From Pseudodesulfovibrio senegalensis (GTDB lineage: Bacteria; Desulfobacterota; Desulfovibrionia; Desulfovibrionales; Desulfovibrionaceae): a DNA stretch of 64,000 nucleotides. The stretch covers positions 186,001-250,000 of the forward strand of contig NZ_WAIE01000003.1 in assembly GCF_008830225.1 (NCBI RefSeq). Direction: 5' to 3'. Positions 24,577-34,583 of this stretch are shown piece after piece (position 1 is the first letter of the stretch; each line of letters opens with the position of its first letter). The notes beneath the pieces are model-generated. The model was given only the letters and a program-made list of their open reading frames with translations, did not search any database and was not told the origin of the DNA. The position numbers were made by a program, and so were the translations under genes.

Positions 24577-25428
24577 TTATTGGAAGTATTTCAGGAACGG
24601 AGATTCCGGTGTGAAAATGAACCGGGATTTATCCTTGAAGCTCTTCCGGTAGGCATCGAGACTGCGCATGAATCCATAGAATTCCGGAGACTGACCAAGG
24701 GCTTCGGCATAGATTGCCGTGGCCTTGGCGTCGCCCTGCCCGCGCTGTTCTTCGGCCTGTTTTTCCGCTTCGGCAAGGATGATGCTGCGTTCCTTGTCCG
24801 CCTTGGCCTTGATGCGTGCCATGGCTTCCTGACCTTCGGAACGGTACTGCTTGGCCTGCCGTTCGCGTTCGGCCTTCATGCGGCCGAAGATGGCGGTGGC
24901 GTTTTCCGGGGGCAGGTCCGTGCGTTTGATGCGCACGTCAATGACCTCGATGCCGTAGGGTTCCAGCTGTTTCTTGGTCCGGGCGGTCACGTTGGTCATG
25001 ATCTCGGGGCGCTTGCGCGAAACCACCTCGATGAGCGTATAGCGGCCGAGGCTCACGCGCAACTGGGAGCGGATGATGTCGTCCAGCCGTGCCTGCGCGC
25101 CGGGAATGGTGCGCACCTTCTGGTAGAAGACCAGCGGGTTGGCGATGCGCCATTTGGCGAAGCTGTCGATGTTCATGTATTTCTTGTCTTCGGTGGTGAT
25201 TTCCTCGGGCTTGGCGTCATAGTCCAGTATGCGCGAGTCGAAATAGACCACGTCCTGCACCAGCGGCAGCTTGAAGTGCAGCCCGGGACCGAGCGGGTCC
25301 GGGTACACGGGCTTGCCCAGTTGCAGAACAAGGGCTTCTTCGGTCTGGTCCACGGTGAAGACGCTTTGCGTCAGGACAATGGTTCCCACCAATATGAGTA
25401 TGATCAGCAATGCGGATTTTTTGTTCAT
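24577..25428 (-). CDS. hflC: HflC, SPFH-domain modulator of FtsH
   Basis: 283 residues: an N-terminal membrane anchor (ALLIILILVGTIVLTQSVF), the SPFH/band-7 domain (TEEALVLQLGKPV, GLHFKLPLVQDVVYFDSR, VIDVRIKRTDLP) and a long coiled coil with repeated RERQAKQYRSEGQE and AEKQAEEQRG segments. With HflK it builds the large periplasmic-facing cage around the FtsH protease and limits its attack on membrane proteins. It follows hflK by 15 bases. Confidence 0.93.
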   Translation of the reverse strand: MNKKSALLIILILVGTIVLTQSVFTVDQTEEALVLQLGKPVYPDPLGPGLHFKLPLVQDVVYFDSRILDYDAKPEEITTEDKKYMNIDSFAKWRIANPLVFYQKVRTIPGAQARLDDIIRSQLRVSLGRYTLIEVVSRKRPEIMTNVTARTKKQLEPYGIEVIDVRIKRTDLPPENATAIFGRMKAERERQAKQYRSEGQEAMARIKAKADKERSIILAEAEKQAEEQRGQGDAKATAIYAEALGQSPEFYGFMRSLDAYRKSFKDKSRFIFTPESPFLKYFQ

Positions 25429-25443
25429 GTAGGCACCTTCTCC

Positions 25444-26517
25444 CTATTGCTTGGCCGTGTCGGCGGTTTTGCCTCGGCGGACCGTGTCCAGCGGCAGATA
25501 GGGAATGGATTTCTTCAGCGCGTCGTCGGAAAGGATCAGCTTTTCCGCGTCCGGGTTGGAGAGAATGGACTCCATGGTTTCAAGATAGAGTCTGCGCCTG
25601 GTGATGTCCTTGGCCTTTTTGTACTCCTTGAGCACAGCCAGGAAGCGGGACGCCTCACCCTGAGACCTGCGGATCTTGGCTTCGCTGTAAGCCTGCGCCG
25701 CGTTGGTGATGCGGGCCGCCTGTCCCCGGGCCTTGGGCAGGATGTCGTTGCTGTAGGCCTGTGCTTCGTTGATGAAGCGGCTCTTGTCCTCGCGGGCCGA
25801 GGCCACGTCCTTGAACGCGTCCACCACCTGATCCGGCGGATGCACGTTCTGCATCTGCACGGCCACGATGCTGATTCCGGATTTGTAGAGGTCCAGAATG
25901 TGTTGCATGAGTTCGCGGGTGGATGCCTGGATTTCCTGCTTGCCCGTGGTCAGCGCGTCATCGATCTTGCTCTTGCCGATGACCTCGCGCATGGCCGCGC
26001 TGGCCGCGTTCTTGATGGTGGCCTCCACGTCCTTGACGTTGAAGAGGTAATCCTTGGCGTCCTTGATCAGATACTGGACGATGAACTGCACGCTGACGAT
26101 GTTTTCGTCGCCGGTGAGCATGAGCGATTCATCCGGCACGCCGCGTTCCTGTCCCTGCCTGAACGGCACGGACCGGTTGCGGGTCATGGAGCGGAACCCC
26201 ATTTCTATGCGGCGGATCTGGGTCACTTTTGGTGTGAGCACACTTTCCACCGGATAGGGAATGTGGTAGTGCGGCCCGGATGTGGTGATGCGCGAAAACG
26301 CGCCAAAACGTTTGACAACGCCCACTTCGTCCGGCTCTACTATGTAGATGCCGGAAAGCAGCCACAACAGGGCCACGGCAAGGAGAACGATCTTCCCTCC
26401 GGGCAGCTTGAAGCTTTTGAGCTTTTTGAACTGTTCGTTGAAGTCGTCAAAACCGGGGGGCGTACCGCCGGTGTTCCCCTGCCGCTGCTTTTGGAGTTTT
26501 TCCCAGTCCCAATTCAT
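25444..26517 (-). CDS. hflK: HflK, SPFH-domain modulator of FtsH
   Basis: 357 residues from the ATG at 26517 (a weak ribosome site; longer frames have none). The N-terminal cytoplasmic region is Gly/Gln-rich (LQKQRQGNTGGTPPGF), then a membrane anchor (IVLLAVALLWLLSGIYIVE), the SPFH domain (VVKRFGAFSRI, GPHYHIPYP, MLTGDENIVSVQF) and a C-terminal coiled coil (EAQAYSNDILPKARGQAARI). Partner of HflC in the FtsH-modulating complex; hflK-hflC is the usual gene order. Confidence 0.93.
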   Translation of the reverse strand: MNWDWEKLQKQRQGNTGGTPPGFDDFNEQFKKLKSFKLPGGKIVLLAVALLWLLSGIYIVEPDEVGVVKRFGAFSRITTSGPHYHIPYPVESVLTPKVTQIRRIEMGFRSMTRNRSVPFRQGQERGVPDESLMLTGDENIVSVQFIVQYLIKDAKDYLFNVKDVEATIKNAASAAMREVIGKSKIDDALTTGKQEIQASTRELMQHILDLYKSGISIVAVQMQNVHPPDQVVDAFKDVASAREDKSRFINEAQAYSNDILPKARGQAARITNAAQAYSEAKIRRSQGEASRFLAVLKEYKKAKDITRRRLYLETMESILSNPDAEKLILSDDALKKSIPYLPLDTVRRGKTADTAKQ

Positions 26518-26637
26518 AATACTGAATAAGTAGGCGTTCACATGGCGCAGGTCAAGAAGTCCCGTGAACAATAATACGAAAATTGCAAATGCATTTTGCT
26601 TCTGGCCGGTCTGGGGCTTTGTTGACGGAGGACGGAA

Positions 26638-27123
26638 ATGAGTCTGTACCATGCCTCCCGCGGTTTTTTCCGTTGGGTGCGGGCCAAAGTGCTGCGCAGC
26701 GAAGTGCGCATCGCCGGGCATTGCCTCATGTGCGGGCGCTGCTGTCGCGATCTGCGTATCATGGACCACGGCGAGTGGGTCACCTCGCGTCGCCAGCATG
26801 AATCCATGGTGCGCGAAAGCCCCGAATACGACCGGTTCGAGATCATCGGCAAGGACGATGCCGGCTGCCTGACCTATTCCTGTTCATGCGCGGGCGAGGA
26901 CGGCCTGTGCACGGATTACGAAAACCGGCCGTCCATTTGCAGTAGGTATCCTTCCCCGACATTATACTACAGAGGAGTGGACCCGCCCGGCCACTGCGGG
27001 TATCGTTATGAGGCCCTGACGTTTCGGACGGCGCTGCGGTGCCTGCTGGGCAGGGAGCGTTCCTTTGACATGATCTTGCGGCAGGAGCGGAAGCGGATGA
27101 GCAAACAGGGGAAGAAGGCATGA
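26638..27123 (+). CDS. YkgJ-family cysteine-cluster protein
   Basis: 161 residues, GGAGG before the ATG. The zinc- or iron-cluster-type motif is visible: CLMCGRCC near residue 29 and CSCAGEDGLCTDYENRPSIC further on, giving the CxxCxxCC ... C-x8-C pattern of UPF0153/YkgJ proteins. The C-terminus is basic. Family function is unsettled; a metal-cluster role is likely. Its ATGA overlaps the start of the adaptor gene, so it is the first gene of a four-gene unit with an ABC exporter. Confidence 0.8.
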   Translation: MSLYHASRGFFRWVRAKVLRSEVRIAGHCLMCGRCCRDLRIMDHGEWVTSRRQHESMVRESPEYDRFEIIGKDDAGCLTYSCSCAGEDGLCTDYENRPSICSRYPSPTLYYRGVDPPGHCGYRYEALTFRTALRCLLGRERSFDMILRQERKRMSKQGKKA

Positions 27124-28205
27124 AAAAGACCATTGTCATCGTTGTAATGCTGGCGGCGCTGGGAGCCGGGGCCTACTTTATGTTCCGGGATCGGGCCGAG
27201 CCCGTGCGCATCATCAGTACGGCCCCGGTGGAAAGGACTGCCGTGCGCAAGGTGCTGCAGGCCACGGGCATCGTCAAGGCACAGGTGGGCGCTCTCATCA
27301 AGATCGGGGCCAGGGCAACGGGCATTTTGCAGCAGGTGTTGGTCAAGGTGGGCGACACCGTCAAAAAGGGCGACCTCGTGGCCGTTGTGGATGACCGCGA
27401 ATTGCGTGCGAAAATAGCCGAGGCCGAGGCACGGCTCAAGCTCGCGCAGGCCAAGCGGACATATGCGGCCAAGACCCTGCCCCGCAAGCGGCAGCTGGTG
27501 CAGAAGAAGCTGGAAGCACAGGATTCCCTGGACATGGCGCTGCAGGACGAGCGGGTGGCCAGTTTTGAGGCGGCCGCGGCCAGGGCTGCGCTGGAGACCC
27601 TGCGTGTGCAGAGTACCTATTACAAGATCTACAGCCCCATGGACGGCATCGTCAGTCAGGTGGCCGCGCAGGAGGGTGAAACCATCGTTTCCGGGCTGAA
27701 CGTGTCCAATCTGGTCACCGTGCTGGACCCGGAGCGGCTGGAGATGTGGATATACGTGGACGAGACCGACATCGGCCGTGTGCGCGTCGGCCTGCCCGTG
27801 GAGTTTTCCGTGGACGCCCATGCGGACCGCATTTTCCGCGGCCGGGTGGACCGGGTTTATCCCGAGCCCGAAGTCAGGGACAATATCGTCTACTACCGTG
27901 CGCTGGTGAAGGTGGACCCCCATCAGGCCGATTTTCTGCGGCCCGAAATGACCACCCAGTGCAAGATCATCGTGGAAACCCGGGACAACGTGCTCAGCAT
28001 CCCCAATGCCGCGCTCAAGTGGGTTGCCGGTCGGCAGGTGGTCTTTGTGGGCGAACCCGATGCGGGCGAGCCTCGCGAGGTCACCCCGGAACTGGGGCTG
28101 CAGGGTCTGGAACGCAGCGAAGTGCTTTCCGGGCTTGAAGAGGGTCAGCCGGTGGCCGTGCAGCTGGTCATTCCGGGCAGGAAGCTCGGCAACAAGGGCA
28201 TATGA
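27120..28205 (+). CDS. Periplasmic adaptor (membrane fusion) protein, MacA-like
   Basis: 361 residues: an uncleaved N-terminal signal anchor (IVIVVMLAALGAGAYFMF), lipoyl-like halves (GILQQVLVKVGDTVKKGDLV and YYKIYSPMDGIVSQVAAQEG), an alpha hairpin between them, then a beta-barrel region (IYVDETDIGRVRVGLPVEF) and a membrane-proximal domain. Belongs to the HlyD/MacA group that links an inner-membrane ABC pump to an outer-membrane channel. The two following genes encode that pump; no TolC-like gene is in the window. Confidence 0.9.
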   Translation: MKKTIVIVVMLAALGAGAYFMFRDRAEPVRIISTAPVERTAVRKVLQATGIVKAQVGALIKIGARATGILQQVLVKVGDTVKKGDLVAVVDDRELRAKIAEAEARLKLAQAKRTYAAKTLPRKRQLVQKKLEAQDSLDMALQDERVASFEAAAARAALETLRVQSTYYKIYSPMDGIVSQVAAQEGETIVSGLNVSNLVTVLDPERLEMWIYVDETDIGRVRVGLPVEFSVDAHADRIFRGRVDRVYPEPEVRDNIVYYRALVKVDPHQADFLRPEMTTQCKIIVETRDNVLSIPNAALKWVAGRQVVFVGEPDAGEPREVTPELGLQGLERSEVLSGLEEGQPVAVQLVIPGRKLGNKGI

Positions 28206-28206
28206 C

Positions 28207-28935
28207 ATGACAGGGTCTGTAAACGCGATTGATATTCCGGGCGTGGATGTGGCCATCCATATGCGGGACATGACCCGCACCTTCTGGCAGGAACCCGAGC
28301 AGGAGGGCGGCGAGCGCCGCGGCGTGAAAGTGCTCAAGGGCATCTCGTTGGACATTGCCTCGGGCGAGTTCGTGGCCCTGCAGGGGACATCCGGTTCGGG
28401 CAAGTCCACCCTGCTGCAGCTCATGGGCCTGCTGGACCAGCCCACATCCGGTTCATTTACACTCATGGGGCATGACGTGGCCGGGCTGGACGACGATGAC
28501 CGTTCCGACCTGCGCAACTGTTGCCTGGGGTTCGTGTTCCAGAGTTTCTATCTCATTCCCTACGCCACGGCGCTGGAGAACGTGATCCTGCCCGGCCTGT
28601 ATTCGGGGCGACCCCGTTCGGAAATGCGCTCCCGTGCGGTTTCCCTGCTGGAGCGCGTGGGGCTTGGCGACCGCATGGACTTCAAGCCTTCGAGCCTGTC
28701 CGGTGGCCAGCAGCAGCGTGTGGCCATGGCCCGGGCGCTGGTCAACGAACCGGACATCATCCTTGCGGATGAACCCACGGGCCAGCTGGATTCCGCCACC
28801 AGCGAAGAGATAATGGAATTGTTTCTCGACGTGAATTCCACGGGCAAGACCATCGTGCTGGTGACCCATGACGAAGCCGTGGCCGCAGGCGCGCAACGGA
28901 CCATCCATCTGAAGGACGGCCGCATCGCGGACTGA
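28207..28935 (+). CDS. ABC transporter ATP-binding protein, MacB/LolD type
   Basis: 242 residues. Walker A GTSGSGKST, Q-loop FQSFYLIPY, signature LSGGQQQRVAMARAL, Walker [10 protein letters not shown] and the H-loop VTHD are all intact. The insert before Walker A (EPEQEGGERRGVKVLKG) is slightly longer than usual. It powers the permease encoded just downstream and is one base past the adaptor stop, so the genes are coupled. MacB-type systems act as mechanotransmission pumps for peptides, lipids or siderophores; substrate unknown. Confidence 0.92.
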   Translation: MTGSVNAIDIPGVDVAIHMRDMTRTFWQEPEQEGGERRGVKVLKGISLDIASGEFVALQGTSGSGKSTLLQLMGLLDQPTSGSFTLMGHDVAGLDDDDRSDLRNCCLGFVFQSFYLIPYATALENVILPGLYSGRPRSEMRSRAVSLLERVGLGDRMDFKPSSLSGGQQQRVAMARALVNEPDIILADEPTGQLDSATSEEIMELFLDVNSTGKTIVLVTHDEAVAAGAQRTIHLKDGRIAD

Positions 28936-29007
28936 TTTTTCCATGCGGCTCCGCCCTTGGGGGGCCGTTGACCCATGACCCGGCCTGCGGGCCGCGAGGC
29001 AGGAAGC

Positions 29008-30240
29008 ATGCGATTCATACGGTTGCTCCCGCATATACAGGGCATGGCCATGGAGGCCCTGTGGGCCTACAAGCTCCGGTCGCTGTTCGTGATCATGGGC
29101 GTGGCCATGGGCATTGCCTCGCTGACACTCATTGTCACGGCCGTGGACGGGGCCAACCGCAAGGCTCTGGAGATCGTGGAGATGTTCGGGCCGGACGCGG
29201 CCTTCGTGTTGGGCGGCAACATCAAGAAACGGGCGGTGGGCATGCGCACCCTGACCCTGAGCCATGACGACGCCCGGCGCATCCGGCAGTCCCTGCCCGG
29301 CGCCTACCTGGTGGTGCCCATGCGTGCCAAGGGCGGGCTGACCATCCGCTACCGCAACAAAAATTACCAGGACGTGTTCGTGGTCGGAGCCACCGAGAAT
29401 TATGCCACTGTCTGGAACTGGCCCTTGCAGGAGGGACGCGACATCCGCCCCGACGACGAGCGCACGGGAGCACGCGTGGCGTTGTTGGGGTCCAAGCCCG
29501 CGCGCGAGCTGTTCGGGCAGCAGTCCCCGGTGGGCAAGACCGTGTTCGTGGGCGGCATTCCCTTTCAGGTTGTGGGCCTGCTTTCGTATCGGGGCATGAC
29601 CGGTGGCGGCGGGGACATCGACAACCGCGTCATCATTCCCCTGTCCACCCTGACCTCGCGCTTCAATCTGGACCGCAAGTATTTCCGCGCCCTGCGCGTC
29701 AAGTTTTACGAACCTGCCTACATGGACGCCCATACCGAAAACCTGCGCTCCCTGTTGCGCCATCTGCACGAGCTTGCGCCGGAAGATGATGACGACTTCA
29801 CCATCCTCACGGCCGACGAAGTGCTCAAGTTCTTGTCCATGTTCAAGGGCGGGCTGGCCGTGTTTCTTGGCGTGACCGCTACCATAGCCATGCTTGTGGG
29901 CGGGTTCGTGCTGGCCAACCTGTTCACCATCAGCGTGAGCGAGCGCAGCGAGGAAATAGGGCTCAAACGGGCCATGGGCGCGCACCGCAGCGCCATCATG
30001 GGGCAATTTTTGCTGGAGGCCTCCCTGCTCACGCTGGTGGGCGGGGTGCTCGGGCTGCTTCTGGGCCTTGGGCTGGGGCAGCTGCTTTCCCGGCTGGACA
30101 TTCTGGTGATCCGTTTTTCATGGAAGGCCTTTGCCATGGCCATGGGCAGCGCGCTGGCCGTGGGACTGGTCTTCGGGCTCAAGCCCGCACGCCATGCCGC
30201 AAGCCTTGATCCCATAAAAGCGCTCAAGGGCATGGACTGA
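29008..30240 (+). CDS. ABC transporter permease, MacB/FtsX type
   Basis: 410 residues from ATG 29008 (AGGAAG upstream; the longer frame begins in the intergenic spacer). One N-terminal helix (LFVIMGVAMGIASLTLIV), a large periplasmic MacB-core domain (residues 40-280) and three C-terminal helices with the FtsX-domain pattern ERSEEIGLKRAMGAHR. Works with the preceding ATPase and adaptor as a three-part export system. ATPase and permease are separate genes here, unlike fused MacB. Confidence 0.9.
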   Translation: MRFIRLLPHIQGMAMEALWAYKLRSLFVIMGVAMGIASLTLIVTAVDGANRKALEIVEMFGPDAAFVLGGNIKKRAVGMRTLTLSHDDARRIRQSLPGAYLVVPMRAKGGLTIRYRNKNYQDVFVVGATENYATVWNWPLQEGRDIRPDDERTGARVALLGSKPARELFGQQSPVGKTVFVGGIPFQVVGLLSYRGMTGGGGDIDNRVIIPLSTLTSRFNLDRKYFRALRVKFYEPAYMDAHTENLRSLLRHLHELAPEDDDDFTILTADEVLKFLSMFKGGLAVFLGVTATIAMLVGGFVLANLFTISVSERSEEIGLKRAMGAHRSAIMGQFLLEASLLTLVGGVLGLLLGLGLGQLLSRLDILVIRFSWKAFAMAMGSALAVGLVFGLKPARHAASLDPIKALKGMD

Positions 30241-30337
30241 TCCCTTTGCCTCCTGCCGCGTGCGTGGCGACTTCATGTTTCGGCCCGTTCATGGTATGCC
30301 CGGCAAACGATTTCGGGCAACGTGAGAGGGAGAATTC

Positions 30338-30832
30338 ATGACGACCGACAGCAGAAAGGCGCATCATCGTGCGCTGGTGATCAATGTATTGCTGATACTT
30401 GCGGCCGTGGCGCTGCTGTTTTTGTTTTTCAGCATGAACCTGTTTCAGGGCGGGGGCGATCTGTTCAACAAGGAGGCCGCTCGCAAGCTGCACTTCAAGG
30501 GTGACGTGAGCTTTCGCGACATGAGCGTCAAGCAGCGGACGCATCTGGCCAAAATTCTCAACAAGTACGAACAGGCCCTGGAGCGCGTGGAGGTTGTGGT
30601 TTCCAAGCAGGATTCCTATGCCGAGCTCCAGAAAGGCACACAGATGCTGTACGAGATCAGGATCCGGCTGCAGGGCGGCGGGCGCATGAGTTCGCCTGTT
30701 CGCCGGACCACCTGGGAACGCCTCGGCAAGGACGTGGCCGCCAAGGTGGACAAGGATCTCAAGGGATATGCCGCCATGCATGGCGGGCGCCTCAAGACCG
30801 GCAGCGGCAATCTCATCATCAACAGCATGTAG
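30338..30832 (+). CDS. Membrane-anchored hypothetical protein
   Basis: 164 residues, GAGAGGGAG before the ATG. One N-terminal transmembrane helix (VLLILAAVALLFLFFSMNLF) and a helical, charged outside region (MSVKQRTHLAKILNKYEQAL). No family recognised. Placed alone between the ABC exporter genes and lepA; it may be co-transcribed with the exporter, 97 bases upstream. Confidence 0.7.
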   Translation: MTTDSRKAHHRALVINVLLILAAVALLFLFFSMNLFQGGGDLFNKEAARKLHFKGDVSFRDMSVKQRTHLAKILNKYEQALERVEVVVSKQDSYAELQKGTQMLYEIRIRLQGGGRMSSPVRRTTWERLGKDVAAKVDKDLKGYAAMHGGRLKTGSGNLIINSM

Positions 30833-30974
30833 CAGGTCAGCCCGCCATAATATGTTGGACTACGGTCCGCAAATGCCGTAAAAGACCTACGCCTGCGACC
30901 CCGGCAACACGTTGACCGGAGGCGTATGAGTGCGTCTGCGGCATTTCGCCGTTTCCTCAGCCCAAACGACGAAC

Positions 30975-32777
30975 ATGAAGACAGAAAATATAAGAAATTT
31001 CAGCATAATCGCGCACATAGACCACGGCAAGTCCACCTTGGCCGACCGTATCCTTGAGCTCACGGGCATGGTTTCCGACCGTGACAAAAAGGATCAGTAT
31101 CTGGACAAGATGGAACTGGAGCGTGAGCGCGGCATCACCATCAAGGCCCAGACCGTGCGTATCCCCTACAAGGCGGCGGACGGTCAGGAGTACGTGCTCA
31201 ATCTCATCGACACCCCGGGCCATGTGGACTTTAGCTACGAGGTCTCCCGCTCGCTGGCCGCCTGCGAGGGGGCGCTGCTGGTGGTGGACGCCACGCAGGG
31301 TGTGGAAGCCCAGACCCTTGCCAACGTCTATCTTGCACTGGACAACGACCTTGAGGTCATCCCGGTGCTGAACAAGATCGACCTGCCCAGCGCGGACACC
31401 GAGGCCATTGCCGCAGAGATCGAGGAAGTCATCGGGCTGGACTGCTCCGATTCCCTGCATGTTTCCGCCAAGACCGGCCTGAACGTGGACAAGGTGGTTG
31501 AAGCGGTCATCGAACAGCTGCCCGCGCCTGAAGGTTCGGCCGACGCGCCGCTCAAGGCCCTGATTTTCGATTCGTGGTACGATTCCTACCAGGGCGTGGT
31601 GGTGCTGTTCCGCATTCTGGAAGGAACCCTGAAAAAGGGCGATACCATCCGCATTTTCTCCACGGGCAAGGATTTCGACGTGACCCGTTTGGGCGCGTTC
31701 TGCCCCGAGCCCGCGGATTTCAAGACCATGGGGCCGGGCGAAGTCGGATTCATGTGTGCCAGCATGAAGGAGCTGGGGGATGCGCCCGTGGGCGACACCA
31801 TCACCCATGCCGAGCGCCCCACATCCGAGGCCTTCCCCGGTTTCAAGCCGGTCAAGCCCATGGTTTTTGCCGGGCTGTATCCCATCGAGCCGTCCGAATA
31901 CGAGACCCTCAAGGCCGCGCTGGAAAAGCTGCAGCTCAACGACGCGGCCTTCACCTACGAGCCGGAAACCTCGCAGGCATTGGGTTTCGGGTTCCGTTGC
32001 GGCTTTTTGGGCCTGCTGCACATCGAGATCATTCAGGAGCGGCTGGAACGCGAGTTCGACGCCAAGCTCATCACCACGGCTCCGTCCGTGGTTTACAAGG
32101 TCGATACCGTGGACGGGGAGTCCCTGGTCATCGACAACCCGAGCAAGCTGCCGGACCCCACGCGCATCGAGGCCATTCATGAACCTTACGTGCGCATGGA
32201 CATTCACGTTCCCAACGAATACGTCGGCCCGGTGCTGGCCCTGTGCGAGGAAAAGCGCGGCATCCAGAAGAACATGGGCTATCTCACGCCCACCCGCGTC
32301 ATGATCACTTACGAGATTCCCTTCGCCGAGGTCATGTACGACTTTTTCGACAAACTGAAGTCCAGCACCAAGGGATACGCCTCCCTTGATTACGAGATCA
32401 TCGACTACCGCCAGGCAGACATGGTCAAGCTGGACATCCTCATCAACGGCGACCCGGTAGACGCCTTCTCCTGCATTGTGCACCGTGAGAATTCCGCCCG
32501 CCAGGGCCGTTCCATAGCCCTGAAGCTCAAGCGCTCCATTCCGCGGCAGATGTTCGAGGTGGTCATTCAGGCCGCCATCGGGCGCAAGATCGTGGCCAAG
32601 GAACGCAACGCTCCCTTCCGCAAGGACGTGACCGCCAAATGCTACGGCGGCGACATCACCCGAAAGCGCAAGCTTTTGGAAAAGCAGAAGGAAGGCAAGA
32701 AACGCATGCGGCGCATGGGCAATGTGGAGATTCCGCAGGAAGCGTTTCTGGCCGTGCTCAAGGCCGATGAGGATTAA
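30975..32777 (+). CDS. lepA: Elongation factor 4 (LepA)
   Basis: Ribosome-associated GTPase that back-translocates stalled ribosomes or aids assembly. 600 residues from ATG 30975, the usual length. G1 [11 protein letters not shown]2 [12 protein letters not shown]3 DTPGHVDF, G4 NKIDLP and G5 SAKTG are intact, followed by the LepA C-terminal domain ([20 protein letters not shown] and [20 protein letters not shown]). Start caution: the ATG lacks a Shine-Dalgarno, while GTG 30930 in the same frame has GGAGG seven bases upstream, which would add 15 residues. Followed by lepB, a common arrangement. Confidence 0.95.
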   Translation: MKTENIRNFSIIAHIDHGKSTLADRILELTGMVSDRDKKDQYLDKMELERERGITIKAQTVRIPYKAADGQEYVLNLIDTPGHVDFSYEVSRSLAACEGALLVVDATQGVEAQTLANVYLALDNDLEVIPVLNKIDLPSADTEAIAAEIEEVIGLDCSDSLHVSAKTGLNVDKVVEAVIEQLPAPEGSADAPLKALIFDSWYDSYQGVVVLFRILEGTLKKGDTIRIFSTGKDFDVTRLGAFCPEPADFKTMGPGEVGFMCASMKELGDAPVGDTITHAERPTSEAFPGFKPVKPMVFAGLYPIEPSEYETLKAALEKLQLNDAAFTYEPETSQALGFGFRCGFLGLLHIEIIQERLEREFDAKLITTAPSVVYKVDTVDGESLVIDNPSKLPDPTRIEAIHEPYVRMDIHVPNEYVGPVLALCEEKRGIQKNMGYLTPTRVMITYEIPFAEVMYDFFDKLKSSTKGYASLDYEIIDYRQADMVKLDILINGDPVDAFSCIVHRENSARQGRSIALKLKRSIPRQMFEVVIQAAIGRKIVAKERNAPFRKDVTAKCYGGDITRKRKLLEKQKEGKKRMRRMGNVEIPQEAFLAVLKADED

Positions 32778-32827
32778 AACAAACCGGCCGGGGGCGTGCC
32801 GCCTTCCCGACTCGTGAAGGACATTCC

Positions 32828-33502
32828 ATGAGCAGAGACATCGTCAAATCCGTGCGCGAGACGTTCGAGATCCTTGTGGTCGCATTGGTTCTGGCCTTTT
32901 TTATTCGTACCTTCGTGGTGCAGGCCTTCAAGATTCCCTCGGGTTCCATGCTCGAAACCCTGCAGATCGGCGACCATTTGCTGGTCAGCAAATTTTTGTA
33001 CGGCATCAAGTTGCCGTTTTCCGACCATGTCCTGATTCCGATTTCCGATCCCCAGCGTGGCGACGTGATCGTGTTCAAGTATCCGGAAAACCCGGATGTG
33101 GATTTCATCAAGCGCGTGGTGGCCGTGCCGGGCGACACCGTGGAGATTCGCGGCAAGAAGCTTTACGTAAACGGCAAGCTGGATAAAAATCCCCACGCCA
33201 ACCACAAGGACCCCACGGTCTATCCCAAGGCCGCCCGTTTTCCCGACAGGCTTTCCCCGGACCAGTTCGACGCCTATTTCAACGGTTCGGGCCACATGTC
33301 CAAACGCGACAACATGCCGCTGTTGACCGTGCCCAAGGGCAAGTATTTCGTCATGGGCGACAACCGCGACGGCTCGCACGATTCCCGGTTCTGGGGATTC
33401 GTGGACCGCGAGGCCATCATCGGCAAGGCCATAATCATCCACTGGTCGTGGGCCAGCTTCACGGATGTGCGCTGGAGCCGAATCGGTACGCTGGTGAAAT
33501 AG
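32828..33502 (+). CDS. lepB: Signal peptidase I
   Basis: 224 residues; removes signal peptides from secreted pre-proteins at the outer face of the inner membrane. A single N-terminal membrane helix (ILVVALVLAFFIRTFV) leads into the catalytic Ser motif PSGSMLETLQIGD and the Lys motif FIKRVVAVPGDTVEI. The C-terminal conserved box GDNRDGSHDSRFWGFV is complete. GAAGG precedes the ATG, 50 bases after lepA, so the two are one unit. Confidence 0.95.
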   Translation: MSRDIVKSVRETFEILVVALVLAFFIRTFVVQAFKIPSGSMLETLQIGDHLLVSKFLYGIKLPFSDHVLIPISDPQRGDVIVFKYPENPDVDFIKRVVAVPGDTVEIRGKKLYVNGKLDKNPHANHKDPTVYPKAARFPDRLSPDQFDAYFNGSGHMSKRDNMPLLTVPKGKYFVMGDNRDGSHDSRFWGFVDREAIIGKAIIIHWSWASFTDVRWSRIGTLVK

Positions 33503-33635
33503 CGTTCCCACACATGTGAATTCTGTGAATTCCCAAGCCGAACGCCGCTGAAGCAGGCCGTCTGTTTCAGTGTTGTGTTCGGCAATCATTCAAACGACTG
33601 TTTACAGCCAAACTCCGACGAATTGGAGTAGAGCG

Positions 33636-34421
33636 ATGCGAATCGACGTACATACCCATGCCTTTGCCCCCAAGATTGCGGACAGGGTGCTGCACCAACT
33701 GGAAGGACACTACGGGGTGCACCCGGTCGGAACAGGCCAGGCCGACGACCTGATCGGACAAATGGACAAGGCCGGGCTGGACAAGGCCGTGGTGCTGCAG
33801 GCCGCAACAACTCCCGAGCAGGTCGTGCCGGCCAACGACTGGGCCATCAGCCTCAGGAGGAACAACCCCCGGTTCATCCCTTTCGGGACGCTGCATCCGG
33901 ATTTCGAGCGCAATGCCGAAGAACTGGATCGTCTTGAAGAGAACGGCATTCAGGGCTTGAAGTTCCACCCGGACTTTCAGGGCTTTCGCATGGACGATGC
34001 CGGATTCTATTCGTTGATGGAACTGGTGGGCGACAGATTCATCTGCCTTTTTCATGTGGGCGACACCATGCCCCCGGAAGAGAATCCGTCCTGCCCGAAA
34101 AAGATGGCCGCACTGCACAGGGATTTCCCGGAAACAACCATGATCGCGGCCCACATGGGCGGCTACCGCCAATGGGAATATGCCCTTGAACATCTCGCCG
34201 ACAGCGGAATTTATGTCGACTGCTCCAGCGTTCTCGAATTCGTGGACGACGACCTGCTGGCGAAGCTCTATGACGTATACCCGGAAGACAGGGTGTTGTT
34301 CGGGAGTGACTATCCGCTGTATGGCGCCGCGTCCGAAATCGAGGAGCTGACCCGCCGGTTGCAGTTGAGTAACGAACAACTGGACAGGCTCCTGAGCCGC
34401 GCCGGGGATTTGTTCGAGTAG
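33636..34421 (+). CDS. Amidohydrolase-related TIM-barrel protein
   Basis: 261 residues (amidohydrolase_2 / ACMSD-like group). Metal-binding hints: RIDVHTHAF at the N-terminus, GLKFHPDFQGF, AAHMGGYRQWEYAL and FGSDYPLYGA with the terminal Asp. GGAG precedes the ATG at 33636. Members decarboxylate or hydrolyse cyclic or aromatic acids, but the substrate cannot be read. Monocistronic, ending in a strong terminator. Confidence 0.85.
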   Translation: MRIDVHTHAFAPKIADRVLHQLEGHYGVHPVGTGQADDLIGQMDKAGLDKAVVLQAATTPEQVVPANDWAISLRRNNPRFIPFGTLHPDFERNAEELDRLEENGIQGLKFHPDFQGFRMDDAGFYSLMELVGDRFICLFHVGDTMPPEENPSCPKKMAALHRDFPETTMIAAHMGGYRQWEYALEHLADSGIYVDCSSVLEFVDDDLLAKLYDVYPEDRVLFGSDYPLYGAASEIEELTRRLQLSNEQLDRLLSRAGDLFE

Positions 34422-34483
34422 CGGACGTGTTTATCCGGCCCTTTCCCGGCAGCCTGCCGGAATGGGTTTTCCAGTCAGATTTC

Positions 34484-34517
34484 GCGGGAGCATCGTTGGA
34501 TGCTTCCGCGTTTTTTT
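34484..34517 (+). terminator. Terminator of the amidohydrolase gene
   Basis: GCGGGAGCATC-GTTG-GATGCTTCCGC stem followed by seven T. Confidence 0.9.
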
Positions 34518-34530
34518 GTGGGTAGACATG

Positions 34531-34553
34531 AAAAAAGCCGCCCTTGGGCGGCT
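34531..34553 (-). terminator. Terminator of the 285-residue protein gene
   Basis: AGCCGCCC / GGGCGGCT hairpin; on the minus strand six T follow. Confidence 0.88.
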
Positions 34554-34583
34554 GTGCTATTCGTTCGGAATCTGAGAGGGCCG

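Noticed and set aside
24577-26529. 649-residue plus-strand ORF
   Set aside because: Antisense to hflC and hflK, whose minus-strand frames match known families.
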